Shown: positions 8,789 to 16,130, counted from the first letter of the stretch. The stretch: DNA of 28,371 bases from Candidatus Gastranaerophilales bacterium (GCA_910587245.1 CAJULX010000025.1:1-28371), one strand, 5' to 3'. Notes: a model not told the origin generated them from the sequence alone. Numbers and translations: made by a program.

Positions 8789-10148
8789 TAAATATTCGCC
8801 CCTTTTATATCTTGTAGCCTTTATTGTGGCGCTTGGCGGGCTTTTATCGGGTTTTGATACGGGTGTTATCTCAGGTGCTCTTTTATTTATAAAAGATGAA
8901 TGGAATCTATCTGATTATCTTCAGGGTATTTTAGTATCTTCTACCCTTGTGGGTGCTACAATAGGCGCTGTTTCAAACGGATATCTTGCAGATTTATTCG
9001 GCAGAAAAAAGATTTTAATTTTTACGGCGGTTTTATTTTTTATAGGGTCAATCTTTTGTGCAATAGCACCTGATATTAAAATTTTAATATTATCAAGATT
9101 TATCGTGGGGCTTGCAATCGGGGTTGTTACTTTTGCAACGCCTTTGTATCTTTCAGAAATTTCCCCGGAAAAAATAAGAGGAACCCTCGTTTCATTGTTT
9201 CAGCTTGCAATAACAATAGGTATTTTATTTTCATACCTTGTAAATGCAGGCTTTTCAAATGTTCAATACGGCTGGAGATGGATGCTTTTATTCGGTATAT
9301 TTCCGGCGCTTATTTTAGGCACAGGGATGGCTTTTATGTCCGATACCCCGAGATGGCTTGTAAAAACGGGGCGCGATGATGAAGCAAAAAAAGCTTTTCA
9401 AAGAATAGAACCTGAAATTGATGCGGATAAAGAAATAAATGAAATTAAAAAAGTATTAAAAGATGAAAATGCGGATAAAAAATTTGAATTTAAAAAATGG
9501 ATGCTTGCCCCTTTGTTTTTAGGAATAGGCGCAATGTTCTGCCAGCAATGGACAGGGATTAATACAATAATTTATTATGCCCCCACTATTTTAAAAATTG
9601 CAGGTTTTAATTCTAATTCAAGTGCAATATGGGCAACTGTCGGAATCGGTGTTGTAAATTGCTTTATGACATTTATTGCAATATTTTTATCGGATAAAGC
9701 GGGAAGAAAACCTTTGCTTTATGCGGGGCTTTGCGGTATGGCAATATGCCTCTTTATTTTAGGCTCCGCTTTTCAATTTCAAAATGAGCTCGGCTCCTCT
9801 TTAAAATGGCTGTGCCTTTTTTCTTCAATGTTTTATATTGCATTTTTCTCATTCTCTTTAGGGCCCATAATTTTGCTTCTTGTATCCGAAATTTTCCCTT
9901 TAAAATTCAGGGGACTCGGGATGAGTATATCAACAATGTCAAACTTTCTGTTTAATTTTACCGTGACTTTAAGCTTTTTACCCTTGATAAATAAAATATC
10001 GGAAAGTTATACATTTTATTTATACGGAATAATTGCTATAATCTGCATATTCTATGTTTATTTTATGGTGCCCGAAACAAAGGGCATAAGCTTGGAAACC
10101 ATAGAAAAAAATTGGAAAGATGGGGTTTCCCCGAGGAAATTTAAATAA
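8769..10148 (+). CDS. Sugar porter-type MFS transporter (probable sugar:H+ symporter)
   Basis: Inner-membrane carrier of the major facilitator superfamily, sugar porter branch (XylE/GalP/GLUT-like), about 12 membrane segments, 459 aa. Family motifs: GLLSGFDTGVISGAL in segment 1, DLFGRKK in loop 2-3, RFIVGLAIG, the loop 6-7 motif TPRWLVKTGRDDEA, QQWTGINTIIYYAPT in segment 7 (sugar-binding QQ and N/YY residues), DKAGRKP, and the C-terminal PETKG. The exact sugar cannot be read from the sequence. The ATG at 8769 is preferred over the one at 8763 because AGAAAGGA ends at 8762, giving a 6-nt spacing. It overlaps acpS by 20 nt and lies 5 nt before the next gene, so these form one transcript. The ROK kinase at 24838 could act on its substrate (inference). 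Confidence 0.93.
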   Translation: MDQRKFNKYSPLLYLVAFIVALGGLLSGFDTGVISGALLFIKDEWNLSDYLQGILVSSTLVGATIGAVSNGYLADLFGRKKILIFTAVLFFIGSIFCAIAPDIKILILSRFIVGLAIGVVTFATPLYLSEISPEKIRGTLVSLFQLAITIGILFSYLVNAGFSNVQYGWRWMLLFGIFPALILGTGMAFMSDTPRWLVKTGRDDEAKKAFQRIEPEIDADKEINEIKKVLKDENADKKFEFKKWMLAPLFLGIGAMFCQQWTGINTIIYYAPTILKIAGFNSNSSAIWATVGIGVVNCFMTFIAIFLSDKAGRKPLLYAGLCGMAICLFILGSAFQFQNELGSSLKWLCLFSSMFYIAFFSFSLGPIILLLVSEIFPLKFRGLGMSISTMSNFLFNFTVTLSFLPLINKISESYTFYLYGIIAIICIFYVYFMVPETKGISLETIEKNWKDGVSPRKFK

Positions 10149-10153
10149 AAATT

Positions 10154-11200
10154 ATGTTTAAACATTTTAAAGAATCAATATTTGTTACAATCTTTGGATT
10201 TATAGCTGCATTTCTGTGGGCGGAGCATATTGTGCCCTCAAGCGGTTTAAAAATTCTTTTTGTAACGTTTTTTCTTGCAATATTGGAAATAACGCTATCC
10301 TTTGATAATGCTGTTGTGAATGCTTTAATTTTAGAAAAAATGACCCCGAAATGGCAGCATCGTTTTTTAACCTGGGGTATTCTTATTGCGGTATTTGGGA
10401 TGAGGTTTTTATTCCCCGTTTTAATCGTTTCAATATTTTCAAAATTAAGCCTTATAAAAACAATTCACCTTGCAATCGAAGATGTAAATCAATACACACA
10501 TTATCTTCATATAGCGCATGCGCCGCTTGTGGCCTTTGGCGGGGCATTTTTGATGATGGTTGGTCTTGAATTTTTCTTTAATGAAAATAAAAACCCCTGG
10601 ATTAAACCTTTTGAAACAAAACTCGCAAATTTAAACGTAAAATATCTTGATATAGCACTTGCTGTTGCCTGTGTTGCTTCCGTGCAGCTCGCGCTTCCTT
10701 ATGATATAAGGTTTGGCGTTGTGATTTCAGGGCTTATAGGCATTATTACCTATTTAATTGTTAAATTCCTCTGCGGAATTTTAGAAAAAAGCCAGCAGAA
10801 AACTTTGCAAAACGGGGTAAAAGGCGCTGCAACAGGCGGCTTTATGATGTTTTTGTATTTAGAATTAATTGATGCTTCATTTTCTCTGGATGGTGTTTTA
10901 GGAAGTTTTGCAATAAGTAAGGATATCATAATAATCACAATCGGGCTTGCAATAGGTGCTATGTTTGTAAGGAGCCTTACTCTTCTTCTTGTTGAAAAGA
11001 AAACACTGCAAACATATGTATATCTTTCTTCAGGCGCACATTATGCAATTCTTGCCCTTTCAATCATTATGTTTATTTCCGCATTCCATGAATTGCCGGA
11101 AATTGTAACTGGTTCTTTAGGGCTTTTATTTGTAGGCTCAAGCTTTATATCTTCTTTAATTGAAAATAAAAAAAATAATCATCAATACCATATTGAATAA
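10154..11200 (+). CDS. TerC-like integral membrane protein, DUF475 family
   Basis: Membrane protein of the TerC/DUF475 group, whose wider family is linked to metal-ion efflux or metalation of exported proteins; the role here is not determined. It has 348 aa and about nine hydrophobic segments. The two family acidic motifs sit in membrane segments: LEITLSFDNAVVNA (D51) and ELIDASFSLDGVLGSFA (D240, D246). There is no signal peptide beyond the first membrane segment. It follows the transporter gene by 5 nt, and no Shine-Dalgarno sequence lies at a useful distance from the ATG, so translation probably depends on ribosomes re-starting after the upstream stop codon. No strong terminator is visible after it. 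Confidence 0.88.
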   Translation: MFKHFKESIFVTIFGFIAAFLWAEHIVPSSGLKILFVTFFLAILEITLSFDNAVVNALILEKMTPKWQHRFLTWGILIAVFGMRFLFPVLIVSIFSKLSLIKTIHLAIEDVNQYTHYLHIAHAPLVAFGGAFLMMVGLEFFFNENKNPWIKPFETKLANLNVKYLDIALAVACVASVQLALPYDIRFGVVISGLIGIITYLIVKFLCGILEKSQQKTLQNGVKGAATGGFMMFLYLELIDASFSLDGVLGSFAISKDIIIITIGLAIGAMFVRSLTLLLVEKKTLQTYVYLSSGAHYAILALSIIMFISAFHELPEIVTGSLGLLFVGSSFISSLIENKKNNHQYHIE

Positions 11201-11226
11201 ATAACCGTATAAAATCAGGCAAAAAA

Positions 11227-11254
11227 TTTCTGTTTTATGTTTTGTAGATACAAT
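11227..11254 (+). promoter_or_regulatory. Weak candidate promoter before the first kinase-like gene
   Basis: TTTCTG (11227-11232), 16-bp spacer, TACAAT (11249-11254), 23 bp before the ATG at 11278. Only the -10 is convincing. A bare TATAAT at 12581-12586 is the comparable candidate for the second gene; it lacks a clear -35. Confidence 0.3.
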
Positions 11255-11277
11255 TAAAGAATTAAGAGAGAAATTTT

Positions 11278-12507
11278 ATGAAAATCGGCGCAATTGCTCC
11301 TTTTAGAATATATAATACAAATAATTCCAAAAGTATTCCCGCTTTTTTGGGAATGAAATGTTCTCACAGCATAATGCCTGATGTTTCAGGAGATGAATTT
11401 TTAAGGCAGCAGGCAGAGCTTGATAAAGAAGCGTTGCAGGCGCAAAAAGCAAAGCAAAGACAGGTAAATGTACCAAAGTACAATATAAAGAAAACGCAGG
11501 ATGGCGGGCATGTTAAAAGCATACGCTATGAAACAAAAGGCGATATAGCGGATGTTAATGAAAATCCTATAAGATACAAACATTTAAGAAATCTTTTTGA
11601 TAATCTTTATTATCTGGATAGAGCCGGTATTTTCCATAATGATCTTGATAAATCTCATGTATTTTTTGCAAAAGACGGCGGAGTTGAATTTGATTGTTTT
11701 AAATATTCCGTTGATTTTAAAAAGTACCCTAATAAATTAACCGGCAACGACGGCAGTATCAGAACCCCTGAATTTATGTTTCCTTCAAATGAAGATACAT
11801 TTAAAGAGCACTGCCTTAGTGAATATGTTAATAGATTAGATGATAATAAAAAATATTACTTTGTAAAAGAATATCTTATGATGCGCCATGATTATCATTG
11901 CAGACGCGGTGATTTACTTGTAAGCAGGCATTTTCCTCTGAAAAACAGAGCTGTGCAATATGAAGACATTCAGGCGGAAGTGTTCTTCAATCCTTCAAAT
12001 CATGTTGTAAATTATGAAATTAAAAAACTTGAATGCTACGGATTAAAAAGAAAAGCATTCACCGAATGGGACGAAGGGGGCGGCGCCTGCGGACACGAAA
12101 TTAATCCGCAAAGACGCTTTAATGCTATTTTATTAAATCTTGACTGCATTGATGCTTTTATGGATTTAAGAAATGAGGCTAAATATTTATCAAAATATGC
12201 CCCGACGCAGGCTGAAAAAGATTATTTTGCTTTTGAAGAAGAACTTGCCCAAAAACGCCTTGATGATACTTTTTCGGATACAAGGGGGATGGGCGCGTGG
12301 AATTTTAATGACACGGAACATAGAATATTTTTAGGTACGCAGGATGAAAAAGAATTTTTCCTTGCGCTCTTTGATGATATTGATACATCAAATGTGCTCA
12401 CGGCAGGAAAAGCATTAAGAGATGCCGAAGGTTATTATACAGATTTAATTGAAAGCTGGGATGAAAAATTAAATAAGCATCACAAAAACGAATTTGAAAA
12501 AATATAA
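11278..12507 (+). CDS. Orphan protein with kinase C-lobe-like core (paralogue A), 409 aa
   Basis: No named family recognised. Residues ~78-155 resemble the second half of a protein kinase: a hinge-like IRYETKGDI, a helix, then GIFHNDLDKSHVFF matching the HRDLxxxN catalytic loop (H120, D122; the Asn is His127), VEFDCF in the place of DFG (D139), and RTPEFMFPSN in the place of the TPE-Y-x-AP activation segment end. The normal glycine loop and Lys lobe is not visible; only ~75 residues precede the hinge, partly a charged Ala/Gln/Lys helix. Residues 230-409 form a separate, mostly helical region. The N-terminus has PAFLGMK, a short F-x-G motif. The ribosome site is weak (GAGAGAAA). A paralogue follows at 12619. 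Kinase relationship is inference from motif spacing. Confidence 0.75.
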   Translation: MKIGAIAPFRIYNTNNSKSIPAFLGMKCSHSIMPDVSGDEFLRQQAELDKEALQAQKAKQRQVNVPKYNIKKTQDGGHVKSIRYETKGDIADVNENPIRYKHLRNLFDNLYYLDRAGIFHNDLDKSHVFFAKDGGVEFDCFKYSVDFKKYPNKLTGNDGSIRTPEFMFPSNEDTFKEHCLSEYVNRLDDNKKYYFVKEYLMMRHDYHCRRGDLLVSRHFPLKNRAVQYEDIQAEVFFNPSNHVVNYEIKKLECYGLKRKAFTEWDEGGGACGHEINPQRRFNAILLNLDCIDAFMDLRNEAKYLSKYAPTQAEKDYFAFEEELAQKRLDDTFSDTRGMGAWNFNDTEHRIFLGTQDEKEFFLALFDDIDTSNVLTAGKALRDAEGYYTDLIESWDEKLNKHHKNEFEKI

Positions 12508-12618
12508 ATAAATATTAAGTTTATTAACAAAAATGATAATAAGATACCCCTGCGGAGCAAAAAATATTTATTTTCTGTCTTATAATAACACAAGTGTGGA
12601 ATTGTAAAGGCTTAAATA

Positions 12619-13854
12619 ATGTTTATATCCCCCGTTAATTTTACAGGTGCAACCAAATATATATACAGTAAAGATGCAACAAAACAGGAAATGACCGTGG
12701 AAGTTAAACTGGCGGAAGATGCAAGGCGTCATGGTGTTGAAGTTCCGTCTTACAAAGGGCAAGTGTTTCCCGAAGGTTTGGCTTTAAAATATTTTATTGA
12801 AGGAGATCCTGCAGACCCTAAAACTAACCCCATAATGCAGGCACATCTTGAAAATTTATTCTCAAACTTTTATAAGCTTGAAGAAATTGGTTTGCACCAC
12901 AGTCTTTTAAATTCAAATAACGTATCCTACGGTAAAAATGGTAAAGTTGAAATTGAATCTATGAGAAGTGCGCAGACTTTTTCAACAGGTGAGGGCTATT
13001 CTGCCCTAATGCCTTCAAATGCCGACAGCTACGAAGAAAACGGATTATGTTACTATGTTGATGGCATAGAAGATAAATATAAACAGAATGGTTTTTTAAG
13101 AGAATATTTAAAACAAAAGAGCAAATATCATAAAGAACGTGCGGAATTACTTATACAAAAAGGCACAGGCGCAACAAGCAAAGCTGTTGTTGCGGAAGAT
13201 ATAAAATGTGAAGCCTTAAGAAAGCCTTCAAATGAAATAATTAACCATACAAGGGATAAATTTGAAATTTATATTTTAAGAAATGAAGCTGCAAAAATGT
13301 GGCATGAAGGCAATATACATACTAATGGAAAAGCAAAACCGAAAAAACGCTTTATATCGGCGGCACTTACGCTTGAGGTATTAAAAAGAGCTGTATTGCT
13401 TGAAGAAAATGCAAAAAATATGTCAAAAGATGCACTCAATGCCGATGAAAGAGAATATTTCGGACTTGAAGCCGAGCAATTGGGTGCAATAAAGGAAGAT
13501 GCTTTAAAAACCCTCAAAGAAAACGGAGCCAAAAATTTTGGTGATAAAACCTATGGCAAACAAGGTTTATTCCTTGGTACAAAAGCAGATGAAGAATTTT
13601 ATAGCGAAACTTTTAAAACAATAAAAAATGCCGTTAAAGAAAACAAACCGGCTGAAACTATCAATATGGCATTGAATATTCTCGGGAATTTTTATCGTGC
13701 CCGTATCAAGGATTGGACAATGGAAAATAATGCAATATATAGAAAAACATATGAATCTGAACAGGATAAAGCAGATATTATTCCTATAGAAGGACACAGA
13801 ATTAAAATAACCGGCACCGGCAAGAATGAAGGCGTTGGTTATATTGCAAAATAA
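12619..13854 (+). CDS. Orphan kinase-like paralogue B, degenerate, 411 aa
   Basis: Tandem paralogue of the 11278 gene, alignable along most of its length: shared (M/F)PSN-x-D segment, NPI-x-x-x-HL-x-NLF helix, REYL/KEYL, FLGT near residue 330, and a common C-terminal helical region. The hinge-like LALKYFIEGDPA is clear. The catalytic-loop equivalent reads GLHHSLLNSNNV: His94 and Asn101 are present but the catalytic Asp is Leu96, and the DFG-position Asp is Glu113. It therefore looks like a pseudokinase if the fold assignment is right. The N-terminus MFISPVNFTG carries the short F-x-G motif seen in many orphan proteins of this lineage (recollection, not searched). AAAGG lies 8 nt before the ATG. 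The 111-bp gap from paralogue A holds a TATAAT at 12581. Confidence 0.75.
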   Translation: MFISPVNFTGATKYIYSKDATKQEMTVEVKLAEDARRHGVEVPSYKGQVFPEGLALKYFIEGDPADPKTNPIMQAHLENLFSNFYKLEEIGLHHSLLNSNNVSYGKNGKVEIESMRSAQTFSTGEGYSALMPSNADSYEENGLCYYVDGIEDKYKQNGFLREYLKQKSKYHKERAELLIQKGTGATSKAVVAEDIKCEALRKPSNEIINHTRDKFEIYILRNEAAKMWHEGNIHTNGKAKPKKRFISAALTLEVLKRAVLLEENAKNMSKDALNADEREYFGLEAEQLGAIKEDALKTLKENGAKNFGDKTYGKQGLFLGTKADEEFYSETFKTIKNAVKENKPAETINMALNILGNFYRARIKDWTMENNAIYRKTYESEQDKADIIPIEGHRIKITGTGKNEGVGYIAK

Positions 13855-13869
13855 CTAAATTTTATTTGG

Positions 13870-14100
13870 TTATAAATCTATTTTTGATACATCAACAAGT
13901 TCCGTTAATTTGATATTAAGGGCGCCCGCAATCTTATCTAAAGTCTCAATGGTGGGGTTGCTTTTGCCAAGCTCAATTGCGCCGATTGAATTTTTATTTA
14001 AATTTGCAAGTTCAGCAAGTTCTTCTTGAGAGATTTTCATCCTCATTCTTAATACTCTTACTTTTATTCCAATCTTTTCATTTAATGTTAAATTTGGCAT
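13870..14100 (-). CDS. XRE-family HTH regulator, 76 aa
   Basis: Single-domain Cro/CI-type repressor. The HTH lies at about residues 24-62: ISQEELAELANLNKNSIGAI then ELGKSNPTIETLDKIAGALN. There is no additional domain. It diverges from the 70-aa gene at 14190, with overlapping control sites between them. The ATG has no Shine-Dalgarno sequence. A perfect TATAAT (minus strand, 14107-14112) ends exactly 6 nt before it, so transcription should begin at the A of the ATG. This matches leaderless repressor mRNAs such as lambda cI from PRM. Autoregulation is likely because a TATACTAGT repeat overlaps this -10 (inference). The 3' end lies 15 bp from the convergent kinase-like gene B. Confidence 0.9.
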   Translation of the reverse strand: MPNLTLNEKIGIKVRVLRMRMKISQEELAELANLNKNSIGAIELGKSNPTIETLDKIAGALNIKLTELVDVSKIDL

Positions 14101-14106
14101 ATAACC

Positions 14107-14112
14107 ATTATA
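14107..14112 (-). promoter_or_regulatory. -10 element of a predicted leaderless promoter for the XRE gene
   Basis: TATAAT on the minus strand followed by 6 nt and then ATG. No good -35 is present at 17 bp (CGCACA), so the promoter may need activation, or the repressor itself may modulate it. Confidence 0.55.
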
Positions 14113-14164
14113 CTAGTCTATTGACATATTGTGCGCAACTGAGTATACTGTTATATATACTAGT
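14109..14164. promoter_or_regulatory. Candidate operator pair, TATACTAGT direct repeats
   Basis: TATACTAGT occurs at 14109-14117 (overlapping the minus -10) and at 14156-14164 (at the predicted + start site). Further dyads sit beside them: TAG-T-CTA (14114-14120) and TAGT-AA-ACTA (14161-14170). The tetramer CTAG appears a third time at 14168-14171. The arrangement fits binding sites for the adjacent XRE protein; binding itself is inference. Confidence 0.5.
14121..14149 (+). promoter_or_regulatory. Consensus sigma-70 promoter for the 70-aa gene
   Basis: TTGACA (14121-14126), exact 17-bp spacer, TATACT (14144-14149). This is one of the two best promoters in the window, and it is sandwiched between the two TATACTAGT repeats, which suggests strong expression held down by the repressor. 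Confidence 0.8.
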
Positions 14165-14189
14165 AAACTAGGTATTTAAGGAGTAATTT

Positions 14190-14402
14190 ATGAAAAATAC
14201 TGACAAAACAGACAAACAAAGTGCCTTGCAAAAGTTATATAAAGACCTGCAATCAATTTATACTCTGATTGAAATTGAACAGGAAGCCCTGGATTTATGC
14301 CGCGAAAACGAAAAAGACTGCTCGCACATTATCACCCTTACAGACATCATCCTCGATAAATTCCGCACCACCCTAAAAAACCTCGAAACAATATCCAAAT
14401 AA
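14190..14402 (+). CDS. Small helical protein, 70 aa, divergent from XRE gene
   Basis: Unrecognised small cytoplasmic protein. The start is firm: AAGGAG (14178-14183) is 6 nt before the ATG and a consensus promoter precedes it. The sequence is helical with leucine/isoleucine heptad-like spacing (LQKLYKDLQSIYTLIEIEQ, then LTDIILDKFRTTLKNLETI), which suggests a short coiled-coil or helical hairpin. Two Cys (near 39 and 45) lie in the turn between the helices. There is no membrane segment and no toxin motif. Pairing with a repressor resembles toxin-antitoxin or phage-switch layouts, but neither is demonstrated. No clear terminator follows. Confidence 0.75.
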   Translation: MKNTDKTDKQSALQKLYKDLQSIYTLIEIEQEALDLCRENEKDCSHIITLTDIILDKFRTTLKNLETISK

Positions 14403-14487
14403 CCCCCGCCGCCAAAAAACCAAAGCATAAAAATTGTCAAAGATTGTAAGCTTTGCAAACTCCTTTACAAATACGAGATTTCACAAA

Positions 14488-14510
14488 TTGGGTTCAAGTC
14501 CCCTTGAACA
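14488..14510 (+). other. tRNA T-arm-like fragment / hairpin
   Basis: GGGTTCAAGTCCC (14490-14502) is identical to the T-arm core of the nearby tRNA-Leu, but in the opposite orientation (tRNA copy at 14555-14567). It also forms a perfect hairpin GTTCAAG-TCCC-CTTGAAC (14493-14510). No acceptor or anticodon arm can be built around it, so it is not a functional tRNA. It may be a relic or chance. Confidence 0.45.
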
Positions 14511-14531
14511 TGAATTATTGAACATGAATTA
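14504..14531. repeat. Exact 14-bp tandem duplication
   Basis: TTGAACATGAATTA occurs twice with no gap (14504-14517 and 14518-14531), starting inside the hairpin and ending 13 bp from the 3' end of tRNA-Leu. The whole gene-free part, 14403-14544, otherwise holds nothing recognisable. Confidence 0.9.
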
Positions 14532-14544
14532 AGGTATAAAAAAT

Positions 14545-14625
14545 TGTCGAAGACGGGACTTGAACCCGTACAGATTGCTCCACACGCCCCTCAAACGTGC
14601 GCGTCTACCATTCCGCCACTCCGAC
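14545..14625 (-). tRNA. tRNA-Leu (anticodon GAG)
   Basis: Class II tRNA, 81 nt without the CCA tail, which is not encoded. Acceptor GTCGGAG pairs with CTTCGAC (one G-U). The D arm contains GGTAGA. The anticodon stem CACGT/GCGTG encloses the loop TTGAGGG, with anticodon GAG at 14590-14592, which reads CUC/CUU leucine codons. A short variable arm (GGA-GCAA-TCT) and the T arm ACGGG-TTCAAGT-CCCGT complete it. It lies 49 nt downstream of fabF on the same strand with no obvious promoter of its own, so it may be co-transcribed and processed out. A T-run (AATTTTTT) follows the 3' end. Confidence 0.96.
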
Positions 14626-14653
14626 AAATTTTTTACTATTCAATTTTCAATTT

Positions 14654-14670
14654 ACTGTCATTCTGACAGT
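14654..14670. other. Hairpin between fabF and tRNA-Leu
   Basis: Perfect 7-bp inverted repeat ACTGTCA-TTC-TGACAGT starting 5 nt beyond the fabF stop codon. No T-tract follows on the minus strand, so it is more likely an RNA processing or mRNA 3'-protection structure than a terminator. Confidence 0.5.
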
Positions 14671-14674
14671 TTTC

Positions 14675-15931
14675 TTAAGCTTTGTATTTTTTGAACATCA
14701 ATGATGCATTGTGTCCGCCAAATCCGAATGAATTTGTTAAAGCATAATCAACATCAGCTTTAACAGGTTTGTGCGGTACATAATTTAAGTTTGCAACACT
14801 TTCGTCCTGATTGTCAAGATTAATTGTAGGAGGAATAATTCCTTCCGTAATAGTCTTAATGCAGACGATAGATTCAGCCGCCCCTGTAGCGCCGAGCATA
14901 TGTCCGTGCATACTTTTTGTTGAAGATACTTTTAAATTCGGATTAGAATCAAGGTCGCCGAATACTCTTGCAATTGCTTTAGATTCAGCACAATCGCCGA
15001 GGCCGGTTGATGTTCCGTGAGAATTTACATACCCTACTTGTTTAGGGTCAATTCCGGCATCTTTTACCGCTAATTCCATAGCTTTGGCAGCACCGTCTCC
15101 TGAAGGATCGGGAGCCACGATATCATAAGCATCAGCTGTCTGGCCGTATCCTACAATTTCAGCGTATATTTTAGCGCCGCGTTTTTTGGCATGTTCTAAT
15201 TCTTCTAAAACAAGAACCGCCGCACCCTCAGACATTACAAAACCGTCTCTGTCTTTATCATAAGGGCGTGAAGCCTTAGTCGGTTCATCGTTTCTTTTTG
15301 ATAAGGTTCTTGCTGATGTGAATGCACCGATGCCGAGTCTTGTAATAACGGCTTCCGCACCGCCTGCGATAATCACATCGGCATCATCATATTGAATACT
15401 TCTGAAAGCATCGCCGACACAGTGAGCTGATGTTGCGCAAGCTGTAACAATTGCTTTATTTAAGCCTTTTGCGCCGTATTTCATTGAAATTCTTCCTGCG
15501 CCCATATCGGCAATAATCATGGGAACCGTAAAAGGCGAGCACTTTGTAGGGCCTCTGTCAATAATTGTATGGTGTTGTTTTTCAAATGTATCAAATCCGC
15601 CTGCAGCAGAGCCTACTATTACACCAAAGCGGTAAGGATCAACATTTTCTGTTGATACATTTGAATCTTTAACGGCTTCTTCTGCGGCAACCATTGCAAA
15701 CTGGGTGTATCTGTCCATTCTTCTTGCTTCTTTAGGGTCAAGATTGCTTGCGGCATCAAAATTTTTAACTTCGCCCGCAATGTGAACCGTATGTCCGTCA
15801 AGAGAAATATTTTCTATTGTTGATATTCCGCTTTTTCCTTCAAGCAGACTGCTCCAGAATGTTTTAACTCCGACACCGAAAGGTGAAACAATACCAATCC
15901 CCGTAACTACTACTCGTCTTTTTGTGTTCAT
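14675..15931 (-). CDS. fabF: Beta-ketoacyl-ACP synthase II
   Basis: Condenses acyl-ACP with malonyl-ACP in each round of fatty acid chain extension (cytoplasm). It has 418 aa, a full-length KAS II. The catalytic triad is visible: Cys165 in TACATSAH, His305 in NSHGTSTG, His344 in KSMHGHMLGATGA (Lys339). The N-terminal RRVVVTGIGIVSPFG and the C-terminal NSFGFGGHNAS glycine motif are typical. The ATG at 15931 fits the family N-terminus; AAGGA lies about 12 nt upstream, somewhat far. It follows acpP by 199 bp on the same strand, the usual acpP-fabF order, with a hairpin in the gap. Confidence 0.97.
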   Translation of the reverse strand: MNTKRRVVVTGIGIVSPFGVGVKTFWSSLLEGKSGISTIENISLDGHTVHIAGEVKNFDAASNLDPKEARRMDRYTQFAMVAAEEAVKDSNVSTENVDPYRFGVIVGSAAGGFDTFEKQHHTIIDRGPTKCSPFTVPMIIADMGAGRISMKYGAKGLNKAIVTACATSAHCVGDAFRSIQYDDADVIIAGGAEAVITRLGIGAFTSARTLSKRNDEPTKASRPYDKDRDGFVMSEGAAVLVLEELEHAKKRGAKIYAEIVGYGQTADAYDIVAPDPSGDGAAKAMELAVKDAGIDPKQVGYVNSHGTSTGLGDCAESKAIARVFGDLDSNPNLKVSSTKSMHGHMLGATGAAESIVCIKTITEGIIPPTINLDNQDESVANLNYVPHKPVKADVDYALTNSFGFGGHNASLMFKKYKA

Positions 15932-16010
15932 ATTAATAAAATTTCCTTATCAGATAAGTTTTCATAATGCAAAACTAAAAAATGTAGCACTTTCAAAAAA
16001 TAGGGAATAA

Positions 16011-16043
16011 GGGAATAATTCAATTTTACTTAATATTATTCCC
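16011..16043 (-). terminator. Hairpin in the acpP-fabF gap, possible attenuator
   Basis: 9-bp arms GGGAATAAT / ATTATTCCC with a 15-nt loop, 88 nt past the acpP stop. On the minus strand a T-rich run (TATTTTTTG) follows some 8 nt later. Partial termination here would give more acpP than fabF mRNA, as in many bacteria (inference). Confidence 0.45.
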
Positions 16044-16130
16044 AAATATCAACCTGTTTTACATGAACATTTTACTGATTAAATTTTGCAAATGATCTAT
16101 GTTAAAAGTACCTTATTATCGGCTTCAGCC

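Noticed and set aside
13977..14171. 64-codon + strand ORF across the XRE gene and the divergent promoter
   Set aside because: It is antisense to a clear HTH protein and runs through the promoter/operator region; no ribosome site.
13870..14402. Toxin-antitoxin pair reading of the XRE/70-aa module
   Set aside because: The genes are divergent, not co-directional, and the 70-aa protein has no recognisable toxin motif; a repressor switch explains the sites better.
14430..14515. Possible second tRNA on the + strand ending in GGGTTCAAGTCCC
   Set aside because: Only three T-stem pairs, no matching acceptor strand and no anticodon arm could be found; kept only as a fragment.
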